Assembly (NCBI GenBank): GCA_027083995.1
Contig: JALWME010000080.1
Span: 1-5,029 of the forward strand
DNA length: 5,029 nt
DNA from: Sulfurovum sp.
GTDB lineage: Bacteria > Campylobacterota > Campylobacteria > Campylobacterales > Sulfurovaceae
Direction of reading: 5' to 3'
Within the stretch, counting starts at the first letter, position 1, and each line of letters begins with the position of its first letter. This document shows positions 1 to 5,029 of this stretch, piece after piece. A program made the position numbers and the translations under genes. Under the pieces are notes generated by a model. The model saw nothing but the letters and a program-made list of their open reading frames with translations, did no database searches and had not been told where the DNA came from.

Positions 1-186
1 CATAGTATCTTTTACCTCAGCCAATTGTGTATCACTTAACTCTAGCGTTCTGTCATGCCCGCTATTTAGTTCATCAATTCTGCTTTGATTAATATCAAAA
101 CCTACCACCTCATACTTCTTGGCAAAGGCATGTGCCAATGGTAACCCTACATACCCTAACCCTATAATTGCTATTTTATCATTCAT
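1..186 (-). CDS. Nucleotide-sugar dehydrogenase, N-terminal part (TviB/WbpA type), cut by the left edge
   Basis: Only the first 62 codons are present. The protein opens with a Rossmann NAD-binding fold: beta strand KIAIIG, the glycine-rich loop G9-L-G11-Y-V-G14-L-P, and Asp31 at the end of the second strand (VVGFD), which in this family binds the NAD ribose. The NSGHDRTLE segment at residues 41-49 resembles UDP-GlcNAc/UDP-GalNAc C6 dehydrogenases of the TviB/WbpA/WbpO type more than UDP-glucose dehydrogenase. Such enzymes oxidise C6 of a UDP-amino sugar to a uronic acid for capsule or O-antigen synthesis in the cytoplasm. The start at 186 is supported by a GAGGGAAG Shine-Dalgarno sequence at 195-202, 8 nt upstream. 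The gene lies 48 bp downstream of the cytochrome gene on the same strand, but a -10 box in the gap suggests independent transcription. The exact sugar substrate cannot be told from this fragment. Confidence 0.88.
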   Translation of the reverse strand, partial: MNDKIAIIGLGYVGLPLAHAFAKKYEVVGFDINQSRIDELNSGHDRTLELSDTQLAEVKDTM

Positions 187-215
187 CTATCATTCTTCCC
201 TCAAATATTTCAATT

Positions 216-221
216 ATTATA
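216..221 (-). promoter_or_regulatory. Putative -10 box for the nucleotide-sugar dehydrogenase gene
   Basis: A perfect TATAAT on the minus strand lies in the 48-bp gap after the cytochrome stop codon. Transcription from it would start near 209 and give a leader of about 23 nt containing the GAGGGAAG ribosome site. No good -35 hexamer is visible; Campylobacterota sigma-70 promoters commonly lack one. With such a promoter the surface-sugar gene need not depend on cytochrome transcription. I see no terminator hairpin in the gap, so read-through is also possible. Confidence 0.5.
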
Positions 222-234
222 CTCCAATCAAGCC

Positions 235-2631
235 TTACACTTTATTGCGTCTGCGTCTCATAAGCAAATAAACCAACATGCTGCCCAGTACTACTCCTGC
301 TAAAACCTGCACCCAGGCAGAAAGTAAAACCGTTTTATTGACAATATTTTTATGCATAGCATTGTCTATAGTTACATCAGCATATTTAGCAGCATGAACC
401 ATAAGTGAAACAGCCAAGTCTTCATTTGGCATCTCTTTATGACAGCTTAGACATGCACCACTTCTATCTAGCTTAGCCCGACTCTCATTGTCTAAGGCTT
501 GTGACAATCGCCAATGGTTACCTACCGTTTGTACCTGCGTACCATTTTCATCTATCATTACTGAATAATCATGTTTTAGATTGGCTATTGCAGGTATTTG
601 TTCATCTACCCCTTTAACTAAAAGTTTTTGATTTGCATCCATAAGGTCCACTGTTGTAGTTTTATTCTGATCAGCAAAATACCTTCCTCCATTTATCCCT
701 TTTCCCTGTGCTTTCAAGCTTGTATGACAACTCTCACACGTGCGTGATTTCCTACTTACAGTATGTGGTTGCACGGCAGACATGACTATGGAGTTTACAC
801 CCTCTTTGGGTATGGGTACTGTACCATTATTCTCTACACCCTGAAGTTTAAATATATGGTTTTGTAAAAGAGTATTACCCTCTTTGCCTATGACTGTCAA
901 TGTCACCTGACAGCCTGGAATCGTAGGAGAGATACGCCCCTCTCCATTTTGAGAAAGTGCTGGGTCTTCCCAGCGTAAATAACTTCTGGTCTCTGTAACC
1001 TGTCCGTCTACCAAAAAGTCTTTAAGGGTATCTACCTCTCCTGTTTTACCATGAACATGATGCTTTGATGCTGCCAAAAAGTCTGGATTTTGTTTGCCCC
1101 CAGAGTAGTCTACCTTCACATGACAGCCATAACACTGTGGTGCCCATGTCGCATGACAAGTATAACATTCCAGCTTGTCGGTATGTGCTTGTATCTGATC
1201 CATCGCCACCAAGCCCTCTTTGGAAATCTTATTTTCCTCTTTCAGAAGTTTAAGAGGTTTCAATTCAATATTTTTACCCGAAGAGAGATGCATCATGATT
1301 TTGTTGCCTTTTCTGACTGCCTTAGTCAAAGGATTACCACGAGCAGAGAGTAAAAAACCATCGCCCTTATCTTTTGGTATGGCTCCTTGCTTTAGGTACG
1401 CTGCCAGTGTTTTAGTAGTCCCTCTACCCTTACCTGTTTTGGGTGTAGTGGAAAACTCATCTGAATACCCTAATGGTAACTCCCATGGGTACTTTTGTGT
1501 TGTCCCGTGACAATCTTGACACTCTATCTCCACCGCACCCAGATTTGCTCCTCTAAAAAAGCCGTCCCCATGCATATCATTGGAGGTGTGACAATCCTGA
1601 CAGAGCATCCCTTTTGCATAGTGTATGTCTTCTGTGAGGTGTAAATATCGCTTGGTATGAAGCTTGGGCTGTCCATTACCATCTTTATCAAAAGTTGCTT
1701 GGTACTCTGTCTCCATAAGCCCTTGATAACTTACCCCTATACGTTTACCTCTATTATGGCAAGTGGTACACGTCTCTACAGGTATTCCCGAATAGTTTAT
1801 GTCGTTGACATGTACTTTTACCTCACGTGATGACTGTATAGCATGTACCAACATATGCCCATCTTCTGTACGTGAGATACTCTTGTCTTTGCCCTCATAC
1901 AGCCCTGCATTAGAATACGGCACATGACAAGAAGCACAGCCAATCCCTCTATAATCACCTCTACGTTTACGCCCTTGTCCTCCAGTATGACAACGTAAAC
2001 ACTCTTGACGCAGATAGGTATATACTGACAATGTAGGGTCAAGTTCTACTTCTTCAGCGGTGGGAGCATCTGGTAGCTCTTTTGTCTCTGCTAAAAAGCC
2101 TTGTGGTTCAAGAGCAGCCAGCTTATCCATATATTTTTTATAACTTTCTGTTCCCAAACGCTTATGTGGGTCTGGCGATTTTCCACCAAAGTTTGTGTAG
2201 GTATGCTTATAGCCCTCTTTAGCACCAAAACCCCACAACGCCCCATGAATCTTTCCTTGCTCTGTTGCCATGAGACTATTCTCTTGGGCAGCGACTTGAT
2301 TGGGGTGACACATGCCACAGGTATTTTTGTTTATCCAGGGACTGGCAGGGTAAGGGTAAAAGGCTTTAGGTCCCTCATTTTCCAAAAAGTACTTGAGTGT
2401 CCCAGAGTGTGCCTTGTCCTTCTCTTTTGCCTCAGGGTTCCCACCATGACAGACCACACAATCATTGCCCTTGGCTCCAGCTTCTTGGGCTTTAAGCAAA
2501 ATGGCTTGCATCATACCAGAGTCATGCTCACGTATAGGTGCCAAACCTCCATGACACACTATACAGGTATTCTGCATCGCCATCACATAAGCAGATAACA
2601 ACACCCATACCCAAAACAGACTTTTTTGCAT
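235..2631 (-). CDS. Dodecahaem c-type cytochrome, exported, with C-terminal membrane anchor
   Basis: This 798-residue protein has 12 CXXCH haem sites, starting at residues 23, 58, 105, 211, 232, 288, 344, 371, 489, 500, 632 and 727. A signal peptide (about residues 1-18, hydrophobic core LFWVWVLLSAYV, likely cleavage after VMA) exports it. One C-terminal helix (about 768-791) followed by RRRR should anchor it in the inner membrane with the haems in the periplasm. Outside the CXXCH motifs there are 23 further histidines, close to the 12 needed for bis-His ligation with spares. Haems 9 and 10 are only 6 residues apart; haem-poor stretches span 110-210, 376-488 and 505-631. Haem 7 sits in GMLCQDCH, followed by HGDG. 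The start is supported by AGGAG at 2640-2644, 8 nt upstream. A role in periplasmic electron transfer or reduction of a respiratory substrate is inferred. I do not recognise a characterised family: it is too large and haem-rich for NrfA, epsilon-HAO or NapC, and no CXXCK or CX15CH site is present. Confidence 0.93.
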   Translation of the reverse strand: MQKSLFWVWVLLSAYVMAMQNTCIVCHGGLAPIREHDSGMMQAILLKAQEAGAKGNDCVVCHGGNPEAKEKDKAHSGTLKYFLENEGPKAFYPYPASPWINKNTCGMCHPNQVAAQENSLMATEQGKIHGALWGFGAKEGYKHTYTNFGGKSPDPHKRLGTESYKKYMDKLAALEPQGFLAETKELPDAPTAEEVELDPTLSVYTYLRQECLRCHTGGQGRKRRGDYRGIGCASCHVPYSNAGLYEGKDKSISRTEDGHMLVHAIQSSREVKVHVNDINYSGIPVETCTTCHNRGKRIGVSYQGLMETEYQATFDKDGNGQPKLHTKRYLHLTEDIHYAKGMLCQDCHTSNDMHGDGFFRGANLGAVEIECQDCHGTTQKYPWELPLGYSDEFSTTPKTGKGRGTTKTLAAYLKQGAIPKDKGDGFLLSARGNPLTKAVRKGNKIMMHLSSGKNIELKPLKLLKEENKISKEGLVAMDQIQAHTDKLECYTCHATWAPQCYGCHVKVDYSGGKQNPDFLAASKHHVHGKTGEVDTLKDFLVDGQVTETRSYLRWEDPALSQNGEGRISPTIPGCQVTLTVIGKEGNTLLQNHIFKLQGVENNGTVPIPKEGVNSIVMSAVQPHTVSRKSRTCESCHTSLKAQGKGINGGRYFADQNKTTTVDLMDANQKLLVKGVDEQIPAIANLKHDYSVMIDENGTQVQTVGNHWRLSQALDNESRAKLDRSGACLSCHKEMPNEDLAVSLMVHAAKYADVTIDNAMHKNIVNKTVLLSAWVQVLAGVVLGSMLVYLLMRRRRNKV

Positions 2632-2675
2632 TTTTGAAACTCCTGTACAACACTGTATTAAACTTCTTTATACGC

Positions 2676-2681
2676 ATTATA
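2676..2681 (-). promoter_or_regulatory. Putative -10 box for the cytochrome gene
   Basis: A perfect TATAAT reads toward the cytochrome gene. Initiation near 2669 would leave a leader of about 38 nt carrying the AGGAG at 2640-2644. A TATAAA at 2667-2672 on the same strand is a second candidate. The best -35-like hexamer is TGTAAA at 2700-2705, with an 18-nt spacer, and it is weak. This site faces away from the plus-strand promoter at 2712-2720. Confidence 0.5.
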
Positions 2682-2683
2682 TC

Positions 2684-2706
2684 GTGTATTCATATTAGAT
2701 TTACAC
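2684..2706. repeat. Interrupted inverted repeat between divergent promoters (candidate operator)
   Basis: The arms GTGTA (2684-2688) and TACAC (2702-2706) are perfect inverted copies separated by 13 bp. The centre, 2695, lies almost midway between the two opposing -10 boxes, where a dimeric regulator could act on both promoters. The right arm overlaps the weak -35-like hexamer of the cytochrome promoter. It matches neither an FNR/CRP-type site nor any other operator I know. Five-base arms are short enough to arise by chance in 115 bp, so this is only a candidate. Confidence 0.25.
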
Positions 2707-2711
2707 CTTTA

Positions 2712-2720
2712 TGTTATAAT
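2712..2720 (+). promoter_or_regulatory. Extended -10 promoter for the SurA-like chaperone and dcd
   Basis: TGT followed by a perfect TATAAT forms an extended -10 element (TGnTATAAT). The expected start near 2727 gives a leader of about 20 nt ending in the GGAAGA ribosome site. The region upstream is AT-rich with no clear -35 hexamer, as is usual for Campylobacterota. It is the strongest promoter match in the window and probably drives the chaperone gene and dcd together. Confidence 0.65.
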
Positions 2721-2737
2721 TTTTTACTTTATTGAAT

Positions 2738-2743
2738 GGAAGA
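2738..2743 (+). promoter_or_regulatory. Ribosome binding site that fixes the chaperone start at 2747
   Basis: GGAAGA lies 3 nt before the ATG at 2747. An in-frame TTG at 2732 would extend the protein by five residues (ending in GRR), but that start would put this ribosome site inside the coding region and has no such site of its own. The ATG is therefore preferred, although the spacing is a little short. Confidence 0.6.
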
Positions 2744-2746
2744 CGC

Positions 2747-3568
2747 ATGAACAAAACAATTTTACACTTCATTGTACTGATAACTATGGGTACAACACTT
2801 CACGCCAAAATGATTGATGGTATTGCTATGGTTGTTGAAGGTGAGCCAGTGACAACAGCAGAGATACGTGCTATACAAACACAAATGGGTGTCTCCAAAT
2901 CCACTGCTATTGATTTGCTTATACAAGACCGTCTCCAGAAAACTGCGATGAAAAATATAAATATCCCCGAAGAGAAGATTGATGCAAAAATCACAGAAAT
3001 AGCCGCACAAAATGCTGTCTCAATCCCTCAAATGCAAAAAATCCTCAAAGCACAAGGCACCCCATGGGTCAAATACCGTTCAAGCATTAGAGAAAGCCTC
3101 AAAAAAGAACGCTTTTATCAAGATGAGGTCGTTGCTTCTACGCCTGAGCCTACACCTGATGAACTCAAACTCTATTATACCAATCACAAAAAAAACTTTA
3201 CAATCCCTACACATATTTCCATGATTGAGTATACCGCAACATCTAAAGACAAGATGCAAAAGTTCTTGCGTACGCATAAAACATCTTATGTCAAAGCCAA
3301 AAAAAGCACCAAACATATCAAAAATATTGAGGAGTCTATCCTCTCTATGTTGCTGGCTACTCCTACAGGAGCATATACTGCTCCCCTTAATGCCGGAGAC
3401 AGATACATTGCCTATAAAGTCCTTTCCAAAAAAGGCAAAACAATCATGCCTTACGAAAAAGCAAAAGGTATAGTAGCTGCCAAATGGAAACAAGAACAAC
3501 AAGGCAAAGCACTTAAAGACTATTTTGAAAAACTCCGCACACGTGCAAATATACAAATACTAAGATAA
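2747..3568 (+). CDS. SurA/PEB4-like periplasmic chaperone (peptidyl-prolyl isomerase family)
   Basis: The 273-residue protein begins with a signal peptide (about 1-20, hydrophobic core [14 protein letters not shown], cleavage after LHA). The mature N-terminus, [19 protein letters not shown], is the opening strand and helix of SurA N-terminal domains. Residues 30-130 are helical and Lys/Glu/Gln-rich, like the SurA chaperone core. Residues about 152-228 align in outline with a parvulin domain (THIS near 155-158, [10 protein letters not shown] near 217-226), but the GGDLG loop is missing and Tyr220 stands where parvulins usually have a second active-site His. Isomerase activity is therefore doubtful, and holding or escorting outer-membrane and secreted proteins is the likelier role. 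A final helix (about 235-265) returns to the chaperone domain. Length and layout match the Campylobacterota proteins PEB4 and Cj1289; from memory, Cj1289 also lies near dcd in C. jejuni. dcd follows after 16 bp. Confidence 0.85.
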   Translation: MNKTILHFIVLITMGTTLHAKMIDGIAMVVEGEPVTTAEIRAIQTQMGVSKSTAIDLLIQDRLQKTAMKNINIPEEKIDAKITEIAAQNAVSIPQMQKILKAQGTPWVKYRSSIRESLKKERFYQDEVVASTPEPTPDELKLYYTNHKKNFTIPTHISMIEYTATSKDKMQKFLRTHKTSYVKAKKSTKHIKNIEESILSMLLATPTGAYTAPLNAGDRYIAYKVLSKKGKTIMPYEKAKGIVAAKWKQEQQGKALKDYFEKLRTRANIQILR

Positions 3569-3572
3569 ACAC

Positions 3573-3577
3573 AAGGA
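3573..3577 (+). promoter_or_regulatory. Ribosome binding site that decides between two adjacent dcd start codons
   Basis: AAGGA lies 4 nt before the ATG at 3582 and 7 nt before the ATG at 3585. The second spacing is closer to optimal, and starting there gives MGLKSDAW, which matches the N-terminus of Helicobacter Dcd as I recall it. The choice changes the protein by a single Met. Confidence 0.6.
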
Positions 3578-3584
3578 TACAATG

Positions 3585-4151
3585 ATGGGATTAAAGTCTG
3601 ATGCATGGATACGTGAAAAATCACTAAAAGAAGAGATGATAACACCTTTTTGTGAAGGGCTTGTAGGGGAGGGTGTAGTCTCTTACGGGCTTAGCTCTTA
3701 TGGATATGACATCCGAGTGACTGATGAATTTAAAATCTTTACCAATATCAACGCAGAAGTAGTAGACCCCAAAGACTTTAATGAAAACAATGTCGTAGAC
3801 TTCAAAGGAGACATCTGTATTGTACCCCCCAACTCTTTTGCCTTGGCGCGCACGGTAGAGTACTTTAGGATGCCCAAAGATACACTGGCTATCTGTCTGG
3901 GCAAAAGTACCTATGCCAGATGCGGCATCATCGTCAACGTCACACCTTTTGAACCGGGTTTTGAAGGACATATCACCATAGAGATATCCAACACCACCCC
4001 CTTGCCTGCAAAAATTTATGCCAATGAAGGTATCGCCCAAGTACTCTTCTTGCAAGGTGACGAACAGTGCGAAACCACCTACGCAGACAGAAAAGGCAAA
4101 TACCAAAGTCAAACAGGTATCACACTTCCTCGTATTTTAAAGAAGAGTTAG
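3585..4151 (+). CDS. dcd: dCTP deaminase
   Basis: This cytoplasmic enzyme hydrolyses dCTP to dUTP and ammonia; dUTPase then makes dUMP, the substrate for thymidylate synthesis. The 188-residue protein is full length and has the family landmarks in order: [13 protein letters not shown] (33-45), the active-site segment [10 protein letters not shown] (106-115) with Ser108 and Arg112 equivalent to E. coli Ser111 and Arg115, [11 protein letters not shown] (127-137) with Glu133 at the position of the catalytic Glu138, and the C-terminal [12 protein letters not shown] (171-182) that closes over the nucleotide in the homotrimer. Overall similarity to Helicobacter/Campylobacter Dcd is strong by recall. 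Sequence alone does not exclude a bifunctional dCTP deaminase/dUTPase, but the monofunctional type is more likely in this phylum. It lies 16 bp behind the chaperone gene and probably shares its transcript. The alternative start at 3582 adds one Met. Confidence 0.96.
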   Translation: MGLKSDAWIREKSLKEEMITPFCEGLVGEGVVSYGLSSYGYDIRVTDEFKIFTNINAEVVDPKDFNENNVVDFKGDICIVPPNSFALARTVEYFRMPKDTLAICLGKSTYARCGIIVNVTPFEPGFEGHITIEISNTTPLPAKIYANEGIAQVLFLQGDEQCETTYADRKGKYQSQTGITLPRILKKS

Positions 4152-4157
4152 TATAAT
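4152..4157 (+). promoter_or_regulatory. Putative -10 box for the BON-LysM gene
   Basis: A perfect TATAAT begins at the base after the dcd stop codon. Initiation near 4164 would give a leader of about 25 nt with the AAGGAG site at 4178-4183. There is no extended -10 TG and no recognisable -35. It would allow the kbp-like gene to be expressed independently of dcd, while read-through from the upstream promoter also remains possible because no terminator separates them. Confidence 0.5.
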
Positions 4158-4188
4158 AACTAACATTCAAACACACAAAGGAGAAAGA

Positions 4189-4653
4189 ATGGGCTTTTTT
4201 AATTTTTTAAGCAGTGCAGGTAAAAAAGTACTGGGTAAAGGTGATGATGCAGGAGCTATCAAAGCAGAGATAGAAAACAGCTTTGCAGAGCTTCCGGTAC
4301 AGGGTCTTGTAGTAGAGGTAGATGGAGAGACTGTGAGTCTTGGCGGTGTAGCGACAGATTTGGCTACGAAAGAAAAAGCCATCCTCATCGCAGGAAATGT
4401 GGAAGGTATCTCCCAAGTCAATGCCGATCAGCTAGTCACTATGGAACAAATCGCTTCAGAAAACACCAGAGAGGTATTTGAACCTGTATTTTACACGATT
4501 CAAAAAGGTGACACATTATGGGGCATCGCTTCAGAGTTTTACGGAAACGGCAGCAAATACCCTCTCATCGTAGAAGCCAACCTAGAAGTCATCAAAGATG
4601 CTGACCTCATCTACCCAGGTCAAGCTATACGTATACCTGAGTTGGTAGCGTAA
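4189..4653 (+). CDS. kbp: BON-LysM protein, potassium-binding Kbp (YgaU) type
   Basis: The 154-residue protein has no signal peptide and should be cytoplasmic. The N-terminal MGFFNFLSSAGKKV resembles the start of E. coli Kbp (MGLFNF...AGEKL). A BON domain spans about residues 22-88 (EVDGETVSLGGVATDLATKEKA, then GNVEGISQVNAD), followed by a LysM domain at about 100-151 (YTIQKGDTLWGIASEFYGN, then IYPGQAIRIP). E. coli Kbp is 149 residues with the same order; it binds K+ selectively and changes conformation, and is linked to growth under high K+ or osmotic stress. A similar K+-sensing role is inferred here. The Shine-Dalgarno AAGGAG at 4178-4183 is strong, 5 nt before the start. It is the last gene of the plus-strand cluster and a hairpin terminator follows 17 bp after its stop. 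A peptidoglycan role, the usual meaning of LysM, is less likely without an export signal. Confidence 0.9.
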   Translation: MGFFNFLSSAGKKVLGKGDDAGAIKAEIENSFAELPVQGLVVEVDGETVSLGGVATDLATKEKAILIAGNVEGISQVNADQLVTMEQIASENTREVFEPVFYTIQKGDTLWGIASEFYGNGSKYPLIVEANLEVIKDADLIYPGQAIRIPELVA

Positions 4654-4670
4654 TCCACCTCGCTCTTCTA

Positions 4671-4710
4671 GGCAAAAGGGAATGTTATTTCCCTTTTGCC
4701 GTATTCTTTA
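4671..4710 (+). terminator. Hairpin terminator after the kbp-like gene
   Basis: A perfect 12-bp stem (GGCAAAAGGGAA at 4671-4682 pairing with TTCCCTTTTGCC at 4689-4700) encloses the 6-nt loop TGTTAT. The plus-strand tail GTATTCTTTA is moderately T-rich. On the minus strand the stem is followed by TAGAAGAGC, with no T-run, so plus-strand termination is the main role, though the hairpin lies between two convergent genes and could weakly act on both. Confidence 0.85.
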
Positions 4711-4725
4711 CCCTTTTCTCAAACC

Positions 4726-4923
4726 TTATCTATTGCCAACCATTTTTATAGCTACATAAATAAAAAATATCCCTAAAACAAGAAATACAAATGCGAATAA
4801 TAATGAGTTGCTTCCCAAAATAACTTTTCCTGCTTTTCCCGTAAATTCCTTATATTTATATGACTTGTATGAAGCAGTGAAAAAAACAAATCCCACTATA
4901 ATATAGAGCCATCTTGTATTCAT
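4726..4923 (-). CDS. Small two-helix membrane protein of unknown function
   Basis: A 65-residue protein with two hydrophobic segments, about residues 5-19 (WLYIIVGFVFFTASY) and 40-60 (SLLFAFVFLVLGIFFIYVAIK). The loop between them carries five lysines (20, 23, 25, 30, 33), so by the positive-inside rule it should face the cytoplasm with both ends outside. I do not recognise the family and assign no function. The start at 4923 has AGGG at 4933-4936, 9 nt upstream, which overlaps the TAG stop of the preceding reading frame, as expected of a translationally linked pair. The gene converges on the kbp-like gene, with the hairpin at 4671-4700 between them. Its region is about 28% GC by hand count (4741-4920), clearly below the neighbouring genes, which hints at acquired or fast-evolving DNA. 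Its length and membrane-like composition argue against a chance frame, but expression is unproven. Confidence 0.62.
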   Translation of the reverse strand: MNTRWLYIIVGFVFFTASYKSYKYKEFTGKAGKVILGSNSLLFAFVFLVLGIFFIYVAIKMVGNR

Positions 4924-4934
4924 TATTTTATGCC

Positions 4935-5029
4935 CTATGTTTTTTTAAAACACATCGAAATAAATGCTATACTAATCACGAAATCAATTATCCCTATAAT
5001 ATATGCATGAACCCCTGAAATATCGACCC
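4935..5029 (-). CDS. C-terminal fragment of a probable small membrane protein, cut by the right edge
   Basis: An open frame enters from the right edge (first whole codon at 5027-5025) and runs 30 codons to a TAG at 4937-4935. The peptide contains VDISGVHAYIIGIIDFVIS and ends in CFKKT. It has a hydrophobic stretch of about 19 residues followed by a short Lys-rich tail, as in a C-terminal transmembrane helix with a cytoplasmic end; an Asp lies inside the hydrophobic stretch. Its stop is 11 bp before the next start at 4923 and overlaps that gene's ribosome site, which supports a real, co-transcribed gene. The other two minus-strand frames stop early. With only 30 residues visible the family and start are unknown, and a chance frame in AT-rich DNA remains possible. 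Confidence 0.42.
   Translation of the reverse strand, partial: VDISGVHAYIIGIIDFVISIAFISMCFKKT

Noticed and set aside
187..234. Possible terminator between the cytochrome and sugar dehydrogenase genes
   Set aside because: No stem followed by a T-run was found in these 48 bp; only a -10 box and a ribosome site are visible.
2101..2598. A 165-codon plus-strand frame antisense to the cytochrome N-terminal half
   Set aside because: It lies wholly opposite a gene with several haem motifs and a signal peptide. Its translation has no recognisable domain and no ribosome site was seen; long antisense frames are common opposite such genes.
2646..2657. TACA-N4-TGTA inverted repeat in the cytochrome leader
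   Set aside because: Four-base arms are expected by chance, and the stem is too short to form a stable hairpin or convincing operator.
2732..2746. TTG start five codons upstream for the chaperone
   Set aside because: It would place Arg-Arg before the signal peptide and use the GGAAGA ribosome site as coding sequence; the ATG at 2747 fits better.
3080..3556. A 158-codon minus-strand frame opposite the chaperone gene
   Set aside because: The translation is rich in Phe and Cys, as expected from the complement of Lys-rich coding sequence, and the plus-strand protein is clearly a real SurA-like chaperone.
3624..4112. A 162-codon minus-strand frame opposite dcd
   Set aside because: It is a shadow of the unmistakable dcd coding sequence and shows no motif of its own.
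4626..4635. Perfect 10-bp palindrome TATACGTATA
   Set aside because: It lies inside the last codons of the kbp-like gene, encoding part of the conserved IRIP end of LysM, and is adequately explained as coding sequence.
4995..5029. Plus-strand TATAAT (4995-5000) and an open frame from the ATG at 5003
   Set aside because: The ATG is too close to the TATAAT for a normal leader, has no ribosome site, and only nine codons are visible. The minus-strand frame with a stop coupled to the next gene is the better reading.

Overview
The window looks like chromosomal DNA of a Campylobacterota (Epsilonproteobacteria) member, most likely a free-living relative of Sulfurovum or Sulfurimonas. The basis is the deoxycytidine triphosphate deaminase, whose N-terminus (MGLKSDAW) and GKSTYARCG core closely resemble the Helicobacter/Campylobacter enzyme as I remember it. 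A SurA-like chaperone of Campylobacterota size, a large multihaem cytochrome and a moderately AT-rich base composition fit the same picture. The genus is an inference.

Layout. Minus strand, left: the first 62 codons of a nucleotide-sugar dehydrogenase (1-186, running off the left edge), preceded by a 798-residue cytochrome c with 12 CXXCH haem sites, a signal peptide and a C-terminal membrane anchor (235-2631). A 115-bp divergent intergenic region (2632-2746) holds two back-to-back promoters. Plus strand: a SurA/PEB4-like periplasmic chaperone (2747-3568), dcd (3585-4151, 16 bp downstream and very likely co-transcribed) and a Kbp-like BON-LysM protein (4189-4653, with its own -10 box in the gap). 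A 12-bp-stem hairpin at 4671-4700 closes this unit. Minus strand, right: a 65-residue two-helix membrane protein (4726-4923), and upstream of it the C-terminal tail of a second probable membrane protein (4935 to the right edge).

How the genes relate. dcd makes dUTP for thymidylate synthesis, the SurA-like protein chaperones exported proteins, and Kbp is a cytoplasmic K+-responsive protein; these are housekeeping functions. The cytochrome is the distinctive gene. It looks like a self-contained electron-transfer protein held on the periplasmic face of the inner membrane, but no partner gene (quinol dehydrogenase, outer-membrane porin, maturation factor) lies in the window, so its substrate cannot be read from context. 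The right-hand 300 bp is clearly more AT-rich (about 28% GC by hand count over 4741-4920, against 45-50% in sampled stretches of the cytochrome, dcd and kbp genes) and may be the edge of an accessory region.

No tRNA, rRNA, CRISPR array, insertion sequence or origin was seen. No stretch longer than 300 bp lacks a gene. I found no convincing new multi-gene system; the 12-haem cytochrome and the small membrane-protein pair are the least explained parts.
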